From an uncultured bacterium (GTDB lineage Bacteria; Patescibacteriota; Minisyncoccia; Phycocordibacterales; UBA9973), in assembly GCA_903907175.1 (NCBI GenBank), contig CAIVNB010000088.1, forward strand, positions 1 to 9,730: DNA of 9,730 nucleotides, given 5' to 3'. Every line of letters starts with the position of its first letter. Position 1 is the stretch's first letter. The position numbers were made by a program, and so were the translations under genes. Below are positions 1 to 6,317 of the stretch, one piece after another. Under the pieces are notes generated by a model. The model did no database searches. It was given only the letters and a program-made list of their open reading frames with translations, and was not told the DNA's origin.

Positions 1-1026
1 ACTCTTAAGTAGATCATCAGCGACAAAAAGAATTGGAGAAGTTGAACGATAATTTTCTGTTAAAATAATTAATTTTGCTTTACCAAAAAAATGAGCAAAT
101 TCTTCAAAATATGATAATGATGCACCGGAAAAACCATAGATAAGTTGACGGTCGTCTCCCACCACAAAAATATTTGGCATCTCAGTCTCACTCCAAACAG
201 CTTTCAAAAAACTATTTTGTACACCACTTGAATCTTGATGTTCATCAACTAAAACATATAAATAATTCTCAAGAATATCCGCACGAACATCTTCATATTT
301 TTCAACTAATTCTGTAGCATATTCGAGAATGTCGTCATAATCCATGAAAGAAAGTTCTTTTTTCTTCTCTTCATAAATACGATAAAATCGTACGACTTCT
401 TTTGTGCGTTCAAGCGATTCTATTTTTTTCTCAATTTCTTTTTTTAATTGTCCCTTACCTTCTCCTCGTGAAGAAATAGAATCTGGATTATTTTTTAAAT
501 TTTCTATCTCATAGTTAATATTTGATAAAAATTCTTCCGAAGTAATACGTTCTCGTTTCAATATTGAAATTAATTGTTTCAAATCAGCAAAATACATTGA
601 TGGATTAGCTCTAGGACGAAGATACTCCCAATCATTGTTTTGCAATATTTCATCTACTAAAAATACAGCCTTATCATCGCTCAATAATTCCGGAATTTTA
701 AGAAAATCTAGTAATTCATAGTGTTTTTCAATTAAAGTTATCGCAAAACTATGAAATGTAGCTACTGTTATTTTATCTGCATCACGACCTATATATTGAG
801 ATAGACGATCACGCATTGCGTGAACTCCAGAATTTGTAAAAGTTAAGCACAAAATTCCACTTGCTTCTGTATCAGTTTTCTTAAGAATATTTGCAATACG
901 CAAAGCTAAAATTTGTGTCTTCCCTGTTCCAGGGCCTGCAATAACCATCACAGGCCCATCGATTGAATCGACAGCGTTTTTTTGTTCTTTATTTAATTCT
1001 TTGTATTTTTCTTCAAATTTATTCAT
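1..1026 (-). CDS. UvrD/PcrA-like superfamily 1A DNA helicase, N-terminal part (cut by window edge)
   Basis: ATP-dependent 3'-5' DNA helicase of the UvrD/Rep/PcrA family, acting in the cytoplasm in DNA repair or replication-fork clearance. The frame is open from an ATG at 1026 to the window edge, giving 342 residues and no stop. Visible motifs in order are the Q motif LNKEQKNAV (11-19), Walker A GPGTGKT (31-37), motif Ia LTFTNSG (61-67), FHSFA (91-95), Walker B LVDEHQD (259-265), motif III VVGDDRQLIYGFSGA (288-302) and motif IV TENYRS (323-328). Walker B has His where the family often has Tyr or Phe. The insert at about 115-225 is the 1B region. The C-terminal half (domain 2 and any nuclease domain) lies outside, so UvrD, PcrA and AddA-like members cannot be told apart. 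It starts 18 bases after the DUF475 stop, so it is probably co-transcribed. No Shine-Dalgarno sequence is seen. Confidence 0.93.
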   Translation of the reverse strand, partial: MNKFEEKYKELNKEQKNAVDSIDGPVMVIAGPGTGKTQILALRIANILKKTDTEASGILCLTFTNSGVHAMRDRLSQYIGRDADKITVATFHSFAITLIEKHYELLDFLKIPELLSDDKAVFLVDEILQNNDWEYLRPRANPSMYFADLKQLISILKRERITSEEFLSNINYEIENLKNNPDSISSRGEGKGQLKKEIEKKIESLERTKEVVRFYRIYEEKKKELSFMDYDDILEYATELVEKYEDVRADILENYLYVLVDEHQDSSGVQNSFLKAVWSETEMPNIFVVGDDRQLIYGFSGASLSYFEEFAHFFGKAKLIILTENYRSTSPILFVADDLLKS

Positions 1027-1044
1027 ATTTATCGAATTAAAATT

Positions 1045-1959
1045 CTACAAAGTTTTTAAATGGATTTTAGATTTCCAGAAGAAAAATCCTATTATTAAAA
1101 TGGTGGCAAGTGGAGAAACGTATTCTGGAACTTTAATTCCAAAACTATGTAATATCATAATTATTCCAAGTACAAGTATTGAATACATTGCACCATTTTT
1201 TAAATAAACATATTTTTTTATGTGTTCTATATTTCGTATCGTGAGCTCTCGTACTAAGACAGCTCCCAGTCCATTTCCTAGAAGGATTAATGGTACAGAC
1301 AAAGTAAAAGCAAAAGCACCAAGAACTCCATCAAGAGAAAAAGTGGTATCAATAATTTCCAAAAAGAAAAGTTTACTCAAATCAGATTGTGCACTTCCTA
1401 ATAACTTTTTTTCTTGAAGCTCAGCATTCTGCTTGAAGCCATGAGTTATGAAAAATAAACTTGAACCCACAACTGCACCAAACCCCATTAAATTACTTTC
1501 CTGTAATGCAAACCAAGCTATTATCGCAAGAAGAACTGAGACAACTGCATAAAACCACACACCACGCGCCATAAAAAATTTTTCTGTACGAGGAAGTCCT
1601 AGTTTTTTATCTTCAAGAAATAACCAATGTAAAAATAAAAACAATAAAAAAACTCCTCCCGCAACAAGTAATATAGGAGCTGATTTATGTATAGATTCTT
1701 GAACAAGTGGATTGGATGACCATGCTGCAGATAATACTTGTCCAATAGTTAATGTACTATTAAAAGACCAAATAATAACAAAAGGTAAGAGACCACGAAC
1801 GACAAAGACAGCAACAAAAATACCCCAAGTCAAAAACCACCTTCGAGCACGTTTGCTCATAGTGGAAAGCACTTCAGCGTTTATGATCGCATTATCAACC
1901 GAAGAAACAGTCTCAAACAAGGAGAGACCTATAATCGTAAATATGGCAGATAGTATCAT
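1045..1959 (-). CDS. DUF475 / TerC-like integral membrane protein
   Basis: A 304-residue polytopic membrane protein of the DUF475 family, related to TerC. TerC-type proteins are linked to metal-ion export or resistance, but the substrate of DUF475 members is not settled. About seven to nine hydrophobic segments are visible, for example at about 2-19, 42-64, 94-114, 134-150, 155-172, 210-235, 258-274 and 283-295. The family hallmark is a pair of membrane-embedded acidic motifs: ETVSSVDNAI (16-25) in the first helix, and EIIDTTFSLDG (201-211) in the second half. They look like the two halves of an internal duplication. The start is an ATG preceded at exactly six bases by a -10-like TAAAAT and has no usable Shine-Dalgarno sequence; a GAGGTG lies 20 bases upstream, too far away. 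The cupin gene ends 32 bases upstream and the helicase starts 18 bases downstream. Confidence 0.9.
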   Translation of the reverse strand: MILSAIFTIIGLSLFETVSSVDNAIINAEVLSTMSKRARRWFLTWGIFVAVFVVRGLLPFVIIWSFNSTLTIGQVLSAAWSSNPLVQESIHKSAPILLVAGGVFLLFLFLHWLFLEDKKLGLPRTEKFFMARGVWFYAVVSVLLAIIAWFALQESNLMGFGAVVGSSLFFITHGFKQNAELQEKKLLGSAQSDLSKLFFLEIIDTTFSLDGVLGAFAFTLSVPLILLGNGLGAVLVRELTIRNIEHIKKYVYLKNGAMYSILVLGIIMILHSFGIKVPEYVSPLATILIIGFFFWKSKIHLKTL

Positions 1960-1965
1960 GTTTAT

Positions 1966-1971
1966 ATTTTA
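1966..1971 (-). promoter_or_regulatory. Candidate -10 element of the DUF475 gene
   Basis: Minus-strand TAAAAT lies exactly six bases before the ATG of the DUF475 gene, in the 32-base spacer after the cupin gene. A start site about seven bases downstream of the -10 would fall on the A of the ATG, predicting a leaderless mRNA. No good -35 is seen at 16-18 bases. AT-rich sequence makes chance matches easy, so confidence is limited. Confidence 0.4.
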
Positions 1972-1991
1972 CTATATTTCACCTCTATTTT

Positions 1992-2390
1992 CTATTCTGT
2001 AGTTTTTCCGTCAAATTCTTCAGGCTGTGCTTCTGCGTCAGCTTTAGTTTTTCTTATAACTCCATCCATGTGTTCAGCTGGAGAATAAAGAGTATAAAGT
2101 TTTAATTTTATAGTGTCTGAAGTATTGACTACGTTGTGCCTTGCTCCAGCAGGTACCATTACTATATCTCCATCGGAAACATCATATTCACTTTCATCAA
2201 CAAACACCTTCCCCTCTCCACTTTCAAATCTAAAAAACTGATCTCGGTCTGGATGGATTTCAAAATTAATTTCTTCTTTTGGCAACAAGCTCATAAGCAC
2301 AAGCTGACTGTACTTCGAAGTATAAAGAACCTTTCGAAAGTTATCATTCTCCGCAGAATCTTTTTCAATGTTTGTTTTATATCCTCTCAT
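1992..2390 (-). CDS. Small single-domain cupin protein
   Basis: A 132-residue single-cupin protein, cytosolic, of the type annotated as mannose-6-phosphate isomerase-like cupin. Cupin motif 2 is perfect: G74-x5-P80-x-G82-x2-H85-x3-N89 (GDIVMVPAGARHNVVN). Motif 1 is a variant, with HPDRDQF (46-52) giving H46, D48 and Q51 in place of the usual His-x-His-x3-4-Glu. H46, Q51 and H85 are therefore the likely metal ligands. The acidic C-terminal tail (KTKADAEAQPEEFDGKTTE, about 114-132) is typical of this small-cupin group, as far as I recall. A sugar-phosphate isomerase activity is not implied, because no other part of a sugar pathway is nearby. The ATG start at 2390 follows the thioredoxin-fold gene by 24 bases, and an extended -10 lies within that gap and the upstream gene's end, so it may have its own promoter. 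Confidence 0.9.
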   Translation of the reverse strand: MRGYKTNIEKDSAENDNFRKVLYTSKYSQLVLMSLLPKEEINFEIHPDRDQFFRFESGEGKVFVDESEYDVSDGDIVMVPAGARHNVVNTSDTIKLKLYTLYSPAEHMDGVIRKTKADAEAQPEEFDGKTTE

Positions 2391-2400
2391 ATTGTTTTAT

Positions 2401-2409
2401 AGTATAACA
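2401..2409 (-). promoter_or_regulatory. Extended -10 promoter of the cupin gene
   Basis: Minus-strand TGTTATACT (extended TGn plus TATACT) has a possible -35 TTCATA (2424-2429) at a 17-base spacing, which overlaps the end of the thioredoxin-fold gene. The -10 ends ten bases before the ATG, so the predicted 5' leader is only about four bases. Confidence 0.5.
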
Positions 2410-2414
2410 TATTC

Positions 2415-3356
2415 TTAGAAGAATATGAATCTGTTTATAGCACTTCTATAAACCCTATATGGCTTAGGACCAACAAAAGCTTTACTATTTATAAAGATCG
2501 TTGGTGTACCGTAAATATTTGTTTTATTTAATTCTTTTACTTCAGCTTCAACTGCATCCTTTGTCTCAATACTATTTACACATTCATTTATTTTCTGCAC
2601 ATCAAAACTAAATTTCGTAAGCATCGTATTTAAATTTGCTGGATCTAAAATATAATTTTTGTCGGTTGTAAAAAGATAACTGTTCCAATCCCAGAATTTT
2701 TCCTTATAATCTTTGTTAATACAATAACCTGCATTAGCTAGTGAGTTGGTGACTTCCCCTTTTGCTGGATAATGAGCAAAAATATAATTAGCATTTTTAT
2801 TTTTTACTAATTTCAAAATATCAGGATAAGCTTTTCTGGAATAATCACAAGCATAACAACCAATAAAAACAACTGTATCTTTTCCACCAACATTTTTTGT
2901 TGGGAAAGAAGACAAATCAACATTTTTTAATGTAACAGTTTTTTCAGTTTTTTGTACTGTTCCACAAGTTTCACTATCCCCTAATGGAGTCACTTTATTA
3001 TTTGAACCACTCGGATCAAATGCACAAAAACCACTTGAATTTAAACCATTACAGCTACCATAAACATAGAAGTTATATCCTCCGCGAAGTACCCAAATAG
3101 TACTACCTACCATTAAAATGAAGAAGATCCACGAAAACACCTCATAATATTTATTTAAAAGTTTTGCCAAAAATGTGGAGCGTTTCAATACTTTCCCGAT
3201 TAATTTTCCTTTTACTTTTTCAGCAAAACCCGTATTGCAAGGTCTAAATGTAACACGTTTAAAAACACAATCAAGCGCCTCTTTTGCAAGCGCACGTTGT
3301 GAAGCACTAAATATTCCCATTATTCCAAAAACAATTAAAGCAACGATACATGGCAT
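2415..3356 (-). CDS. Membrane-anchored thioredoxin-fold (DsbA-like) thiol oxidoreductase
   Basis: A 313-residue protein with two hydrophobic segments (about 3-18 and 73-91) followed by a large soluble domain with a thioredoxin-like/DsbA-like active site. The redox motif is FIGCYACDYSRKAYP, with C167-Y-A-C170. The cis-proline loop is GTPTIFIN (283-290, P285). Together these define a thioredoxin fold with a helical insertion of the DsbA type. The likely role is formation, isomerisation or reduction of disulfides. Extra cysteines occur at 30 and 40 between the membrane segments and at 102, 111, 131, 212 and 258 in the soluble part. The ATG start is four bases after the cysteine desulfurase stop, with no clear Shine-Dalgarno sequence, so translational coupling to that gene is likely. 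The topology, and therefore whether the CxxC faces outward, is not provable here. Full length is likely, because MPCIVALIVFG looks like a genuine family N-terminus. Confidence 0.83.
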   Translation of the reverse strand: MPCIVALIVFGIMGIFSASQRALAKEALDCVFKRVTFRPCNTGFAEKVKGKLIGKVLKRSTFLAKLLNKYYEVFSWIFFILMVGSTIWVLRGGYNFYVYGSCNGLNSSGFCAFDPSGSNNKVTPLGDSETCGTVQKTEKTVTLKNVDLSSFPTKNVGGKDTVVFIGCYACDYSRKAYPDILKLVKNKNANYIFAHYPAKGEVTNSLANAGYCINKDYKEKFWDWNSYLFTTDKNYILDPANLNTMLTKFSFDVQKINECVNSIETKDAVEAEVKELNKTNIYGTPTIFINSKAFVGPKPYRVYRSAINRFIFF

Positions 3357-3360
3357 AAAT

Positions 3361-4563
3361 TTATAAAATTTTAAAAATCTTAGTTAAACTATTAATAAAC
3401 ACTTCCGCTTCTTCCATCGTATTGTAAACATAAAAAGATACTCGTAAAGAATTGTAAATCTTTTTTGAATGAAACCAAGAATGTACACAATGCTGTCCTG
3501 AACGAACTGCAATACCAGCGATTTCATCGAGCATAATTGCAAATTTATGCATGTCAGTATTTTCAATATAAAAATTCACAACACCAGAGCGTAGTGATGG
3601 ATCAGCAGATCCAATAATTTTTATTTGTGGAAATTTCTGCAATTCTTCCGTAATATATTTATTGAGTTTTAATTCGTGTTCTTCTATGTCCTTATAATCC
3701 AACTTGCCAAGATATTTTACTGCTTCTCCAAGCCCAATAATGCCTGCATAATCTTGCAACCCTGCTTCAAATTTTTCTGGAATTTCTAACATTTCATAAC
3801 TCTCATAAGTAGAAGATAAAACTGTATCTCCTCCAACCATAAATGGAGACAATTTTTCTAATAATTTTTGTTTACCATAAAAAACTCCTGTACCAGTAGG
3901 CCCCATCATTTTATGTCCAGAAAAAGCTATAAAATCTGCATCTAATTTTTTAACATCAATTTTTTGATGAGCGATACTTTGAGCACAATCGAGATGCACT
4001 AATGCACCATTTTGATGTGCAATTTCAATAATTTCTTTGGCAGGATTTGTGACTCCATCCAAATTTGAAGTATGGACTATCGAAACAAATTTCGCACCTA
4101 GAACTTCCTTTTTAAAATTTTCTAAATTAAAAGTTCCATCATCATTTCCTTTAATTATTTTTAAAATTATTCCAACTTTTTCTTTCAATCGGAGCCAAGG
4201 AACAAGATTTGAATTGTGTTCCTTGTCTGTGATTAAAACGATATCACCTTTTTCAAAAGGAAAACTATTTACCAACAAATTTATTCCTTCTGTGGTATTG
4301 CGAGTGAAAATTATTTCTTTTTCGTTATTTGCATTTATAAATTTCGCGATATTTTTTCTTGCTTCTTCAACTTTTTTAGTAGCTTTTTGCCCAAGTTTAT
4401 GAGGACTTCTGTTGGTACAAGCTGGAAACTCATAATAATATCCATTCATTGCTTCTATAACAGAATTTGGTTTTAAGCTCATACAAGCGCTATCAAGATA
4501 TACGGGTACTTTTTTCCCATCAAAAATTTTGAAATCTGACCTTATTTTATCGGTATTTATCAT
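3361..4563 (-). CDS. sufS: SufS/CsdA-type cysteine desulfurase (class V PLP aminotransferase)
   Basis: Pyridoxal-phosphate enzyme that removes sulfur from L-cysteine to give alanine and an enzyme-bound persulfide, supplying Fe-S cluster assembly and tRNA thiolation in the cytosol. The 400-residue length fits SufS/CsdA. Conserved features are TRNTTEGIN (87-95), the PLP-contacting HLDCAQ (190-195, D192 and Q195), the Schiff-base lysine K218 in SGHKMMGPTGTGV, and the persulfide cysteine C359 in RSGQHCVHSWF. The segment after C359 is HSWF rather than the usual A/T-Q/M-P, which I believe is common in CPR and archaeal homologs. No sufBCD, sufU or iscU lies next to it. The ATG start is 12 bases after the truB stop and is preceded by a consensus extended -10. 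The assignment to SufS rather than another group II desulfurase is by sequence style only. Confidence 0.9.
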   Translation of the reverse strand: MINTDKIRSDFKIFDGKKVPVYLDSACMSLKPNSVIEAMNGYYYEFPACTNRSPHKLGQKATKKVEEARKNIAKFINANNEKEIIFTRNTTEGINLLVNSFPFEKGDIVLITDKEHNSNLVPWLRLKEKVGIILKIIKGNDDGTFNLENFKKEVLGAKFVSIVHTSNLDGVTNPAKEIIEIAHQNGALVHLDCAQSIAHQKIDVKKLDADFIAFSGHKMMGPTGTGVFYGKQKLLEKLSPFMVGGDTVLSSTYESYEMLEIPEKFEAGLQDYAGIIGLGEAVKYLGKLDYKDIEEHELKLNKYITEELQKFPQIKIIGSADPSLRSGVVNFYIENTDMHKFAIMLDEIAGIAVRSGQHCVHSWFHSKKIYNSLRVSFYVYNTMEEAEVFINSLTKIFKIL

Positions 4564-4574
4564 ATATAATGCTA

Positions 4575-4583
4575 ATTATAACA
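4575..4583 (-). promoter_or_regulatory. Consensus extended -10 promoter of the cysteine desulfurase gene
   Basis: Minus-strand TGTTATAAT is a perfect TGn-TATAAT and contains the TAA stop codon of truB within it. The hexamer ends 11 bases before the ATG, so the leader would be about five bases. No good -35 is visible, as expected for an extended -10 promoter. It suggests the desulfurase and thioredoxin-fold pair can be transcribed independently of truB. Confidence 0.5.
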
Positions 4584-5349
4584 CATATTTGCCTATTTTT
4601 GTTCTTTTTATTGAATATGCGAGTGCGGGTATTCTAATATTTTCACTAAGAGAGTTCACTATTCCCCGCACATAAGTTCCTGTCCCACACTTAATTTCAA
4701 GATTCGCAATATAAAAATATTCCTCTTTTTTAAGCAAGGACTGTCCTTGCTTAAGTTTCTTTCGCCAAATTTCCAAAATCTCTTTTTGCCTAAAATCACC
4801 CTGCACTTTTTTTATTCTACACTCAATATTTTCTAAAAGTTTTTCATTATTTATCTTTCTTAGTTTTATAAATTTTATACTTTTAACATTTATTTCTCTA
4901 TCTGGAACTTCAATATTCTCACCATGTCTTGCATAGAAAAAAAGTGGCTTGCCCTTAACTGTTTTAGAAGAAAATATTGGATACTTTTGTTTAAATTTAC
5001 CAGTAAAATTTTTTAATTCTTTTTTTATTTTTGTTTCTAGTTCTTTTAATTTATAATCTGTAGCTGAAAATTCAAAATTTGTAGTAACTTTCCCTAAAAT
5101 ATCATATGTATCAGTATTAAAACCAAACAAAACCTCGAATTTATATTCCTTTCCTAAGTTTAAATATTTTTCTTTGTTTTTTGTTTCATCGCCTGCAAGT
5201 ATCAATAAAAGTCCACTCGCCATTGGGTCAAGCCTTCCAGCATAAGTCATTTTCACATTTTTATATATTTTATTTTTAGCACGAAAAACCTCCAATGCTT
5301 CGAGTGGTGTTTCTCCTTCTTTTTTATTTAAAAGTATTATTTTTTTCAA
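4576..5349 (-). CDS. truB: tRNA pseudouridine-55 synthase TruB (short form, TTG start)
   Basis: Converts U55 in the T-loop of tRNAs to pseudouridine. The 257-residue protein shows the TruB signatures: YAGRLDPMASGLLL (36-49) with catalytic Asp D41, KEYKFEVLFGFNTDTYDILG (67-86) with the conserved tyrosine and TDT-D pattern, QKYPIFSSKTVKGKPLF (121-137), and CGTGTYVRGIVNSL (221-234). It is shorter than the roughly 300-residue E. coli enzyme and has no clear C-terminal PUA-type domain. The start codon is TTG at 5349; no in-frame ATG occurs before Met34, which would remove part of the fold, so TTG is the best choice. It begins five bases after the stop of the upstream membrane protein gene and lacks a Shine-Dalgarno sequence, suggesting coupling. 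The usual bacterial neighbours rbfA and rpsO are absent. Confidence 0.92.
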   Translation of the reverse strand: MKKIILLNKKEGETPLEALEVFRAKNKIYKNVKMTYAGRLDPMASGLLLILAGDETKNKEKYLNLGKEYKFEVLFGFNTDTYDILGKVTTNFEFSATDYKLKELETKIKKELKNFTGKFKQKYPIFSSKTVKGKPLFFYARHGENIEVPDREINVKSIKFIKLRKINNEKLLENIECRIKKVQGDFRQKEILEIWRKKLKQGQSLLKKEEYFYIANLEIKCGTGTYVRGIVNSLSENIRIPALAYSIKRTKIGKYVL

Positions 5350-5354
5350 AAATT

Positions 5355-5807
5355 TTAAGAATGTTTCTTTTTGTGAACTTCATTCTCTAGCTCTGCTATT
5401 TTTTCTGTGATTACATTCAATTCTTTTTTAATATCCAAAATTACTTCTTCTTCAACTTTTACTTCGCCTTCTGTTTTTTCAGTCAACCTTTTCTCTCCAC
5501 GAAGGCCAGATAAAATTAATTCATTCCCAATAAAACTCGAAGTAAAAGCACCAGTAAAATGTAAAACAATAGCACCAATAAAGAATGACAATGGTCCATC
5601 CCACCAATTAGCTGAAAAAGAATCCGTGGTCAAATTACTTTGGAAAGAAGCAAAATATGTATGGAAAAAATCAGCAGTATGCCATACTCCTCGCCAAAAG
5701 ATTACTATTCCTATACCAACAATCAAAGCATAAAGTTTTGGTCTATGGCTCAAATATATTTTAATTGTTTCTTCAGTCCTTACAAAAAAATTCTTTATGT
5801 ATTTCAT
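5355..5807 (-). CDS. Two-TM membrane protein with C-terminal coiled coil, function unknown
   Basis: A 150-residue protein whose family I cannot assign to a function. It has a short basic N-terminus, a first membrane helix at about 24-40 (LYALIVGIGIVIFWRGVW), an aromatic polar stretch (about 41-70, including NWWDGP), a second hydrophobic segment at about 71-98 (GPLSFFIGAIVLHFTGAF), and a highly charged C-terminal tail of about 50 residues. From about 115 to 146 the tail has the spacing of a helical coiled coil (EEEVILDIKKELNVITEKIAELENEV). A cytoplasmic tail that oligomerises is the simplest reading. It is the first gene of the minus-strand cluster and leads into truB after five bases. The ATG is preceded at exactly six bases by an extended -10. 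Similar small membrane proteins occur in Parcubacteria by my recollection. Confidence 0.8.
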   Translation of the reverse strand: MKYIKNFFVRTEETIKIYLSHRPKLYALIVGIGIVIFWRGVWHTADFFHTYFASFQSNLTTDSFSANWWDGPLSFFIGAIVLHFTGAFTSSFIGNELILSGLRGEKRLTEKTEGEVKVEEEVILDIKKELNVITEKIAELENEVHKKKHS

Positions 5808-5813
5808 AAGTCT

Positions 5814-5822
5814 ATTTTAACA
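5814..5822 (-). promoter_or_regulatory. Extended -10 promoter of the membrane protein-truB operon
   Basis: Minus-strand TGTTAAAAT (TGn plus TAAAAT) ends exactly six bases before the ATG at 5807, so transcription would begin at or next to the start codon. The -35 region (TTTTAT at 17 bases) is poor. Confidence 0.45.
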
Positions 5823-5824
5823 TA

Positions 5825-5881
5825 TTAAGATATTTTATAAAATAAACAGCGGGGGGTACTAGACGAAGTTAGAACCTTCAT
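5825..5881 (-). other. Possible 18-codon leader ORF upstream of the truB cluster
   Basis: Minus-strand ATG at 5881 opens an 18-codon frame (MKVLTSSSTPRCLFYKIS) ending 17 bases before the membrane protein start. It sits eight bases after the candidate -10 at 5890-5895 and overlaps one arm of a hairpin. It contains a Thr-Ser-Ser-Ser-Thr run. It could be a leader peptide or simply a chance frame within a structured or conserved intergenic element, and coding is not demonstrated. Confidence 0.15.
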
Positions 5882-5899
5882 AATGCTTAATTCTAGCAC
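5856..5899. repeat. Imperfect inverted repeat with nested hairpin beside a G6 run
   Basis: Outer arms GTACTAGA (5856-5863) and TCTAGCAC (5892-5899) pair at seven of eight positions. Inside is a second hairpin, GAAG (5865-5868) with CTTC (5876-5879). A run of six G (5851-5856) abuts the left arm. There is no T-run, so this is not a simple terminator. It lies at the edge between the housekeeping cluster and the mobile block, so it could be a recombination site, an operator or an RNA leader structure. Confidence 0.4.
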
Positions 5900-5917
5900 T
5901 AAATTCTCAATTGTGAA
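5890..5917 (-). promoter_or_regulatory. Candidate sigma-70-type promoter pointing at the truB cluster
   Basis: Minus-strand -35 TTCACA (5912-5917) and -10 TAGAAT (5890-5895) are separated by 16 bases. It would give a leader of roughly 75 bases containing the hairpin and the 18-codon frame before the membrane protein gene. It is an alternative, or an addition, to the proximal extended -10 at 5814-5822. Confidence 0.35.
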
Positions 5918-5940
5918 CACTTGGTAGATTATGAGCGTTA

Positions 5941-5967
5941 AAACAAAAAACTCCCAAAATGGAAGTT
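5941..5967 (-). terminator. Rho-independent terminator, minus strand
   Basis: On the minus strand AACTTCC and GGGAGTT (5961-5967 and 5949-5955) form a seven-pair stem with one G-U pair and a five-base ATTTT loop, followed directly by TTTTGTTT. It is positioned to end a minus-strand transcript coming from the 52-residue gene and the structured segment, and it insulates the truB cluster from them. Confidence 0.65.
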
Positions 5968-6092
5968 CTTTGTTAGAGTAGCACTCTTGATACACCCGTA
6001 AGCCAGTTATCGCTTTTCACCGCTACCTTTCATCCTTTCGGACAAATCCACCGCACAAGGCGGATGACGGACTTAATTCACGACCCTTTTCT
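5968..6092 (-). other. Hairpin-rich non-coding segment (3' UTR or small RNA candidate)
   Basis: No convincing protein gene is present. Several local structures are: AGAGT/ACTCT with a three-base loop (5975-5987), TCC-GAAA-GGA on the minus strand (6033-6042, a GNRA-type tetraloop), CCGC/GCGG (6051-6054 and 6060-6063), and a longer-range TCATCC/GGATGA pair (6030-6035 and 6062-6067) that competes with the last. It is more GC-rich than its neighbours and runs straight into the minus-strand terminator. This is the layout expected of a structured 3' UTR or a small RNA. It does not match a tRNA, tmRNA, RNase P or SRP RNA that I recognise. Confidence 0.4.
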
Positions 6093-6251
6093 TTACACCT
6101 TGAACGCAAAAGACATTAACACGATAGTCAAAGCATTAAGAACCACCAACGCTAGCACCATTTGCCATTTTGTTGGAAGCGGGTTCATTAAAATATAAAT
6201 CGTGTAGATTATTGCAACAATCGCCCCACCAAGAAAGTTTCCTTTTATCAT
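6093..6251 (-). CDS. Small 52-residue two-TM membrane protein, function unknown
   Basis: A short frame starting with ATG at 6251 encodes 52 residues with two hydrophobic helices. The first is at about 6-22 (FLGGAIVAIIYTIYILM) and the second at about 31-48 (MVLALVVLNALTIVLMSF), joined by the polar turn NPLPTKWQ. The lysines at 3 and 51 and the turn between two clean helices argue for a real small membrane protein rather than chance. I do not recognise a family. Its start overlaps the stop of a 16-codon frame as ATGA, which would allow translational coupling. It follows the GlpM-like remnant by 66 bases on the same strand and is followed by the structured segment and a terminator. No Shine-Dalgarno sequence is evident. 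Confidence 0.6.
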   Translation of the reverse strand: MIKGNFLGGAIVAIIYTIYILMNPLPTKWQMVLALVVLNALTIVLMSFAFKV

Positions 6252-6298
6252 AGTTTTATAGTTAGATTAAGTTCATAAAATACCCGACCTTTGCTCAT
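6248..6298 (-). CDS. Possible 16-codon upstream ORF coupled to the 52-residue gene
   Basis: Minus-strand ATG at 6298 opens MSKGRVFYELNLTIKL and stops with a TGA that overlaps the next gene's ATG (ATGA). Stop-start overlap of this kind is typical of coupled translation, but the frame is very short and has only a weak upstream purine tract. It may be chance. Confidence 0.2.
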   Translation of the reverse strand: MSKGRVFYELNLTIKL

Positions 6299-6317
6299 AC
6301 CTACAGTATACGCTTCT

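Noticed and set aside
5857..5881. The GGTTC-like stretch on the minus strand as a tRNA T-arm and integration target
   Set aside because: The T-stem does not pair in tRNA geometry and no anticodon or D arm can be found upstream.
6012..6038. Short minus-strand frame MKGSGEKR within the structured segment
   Set aside because: Only eight codons and no start signal; the hairpins explain the sequence better.
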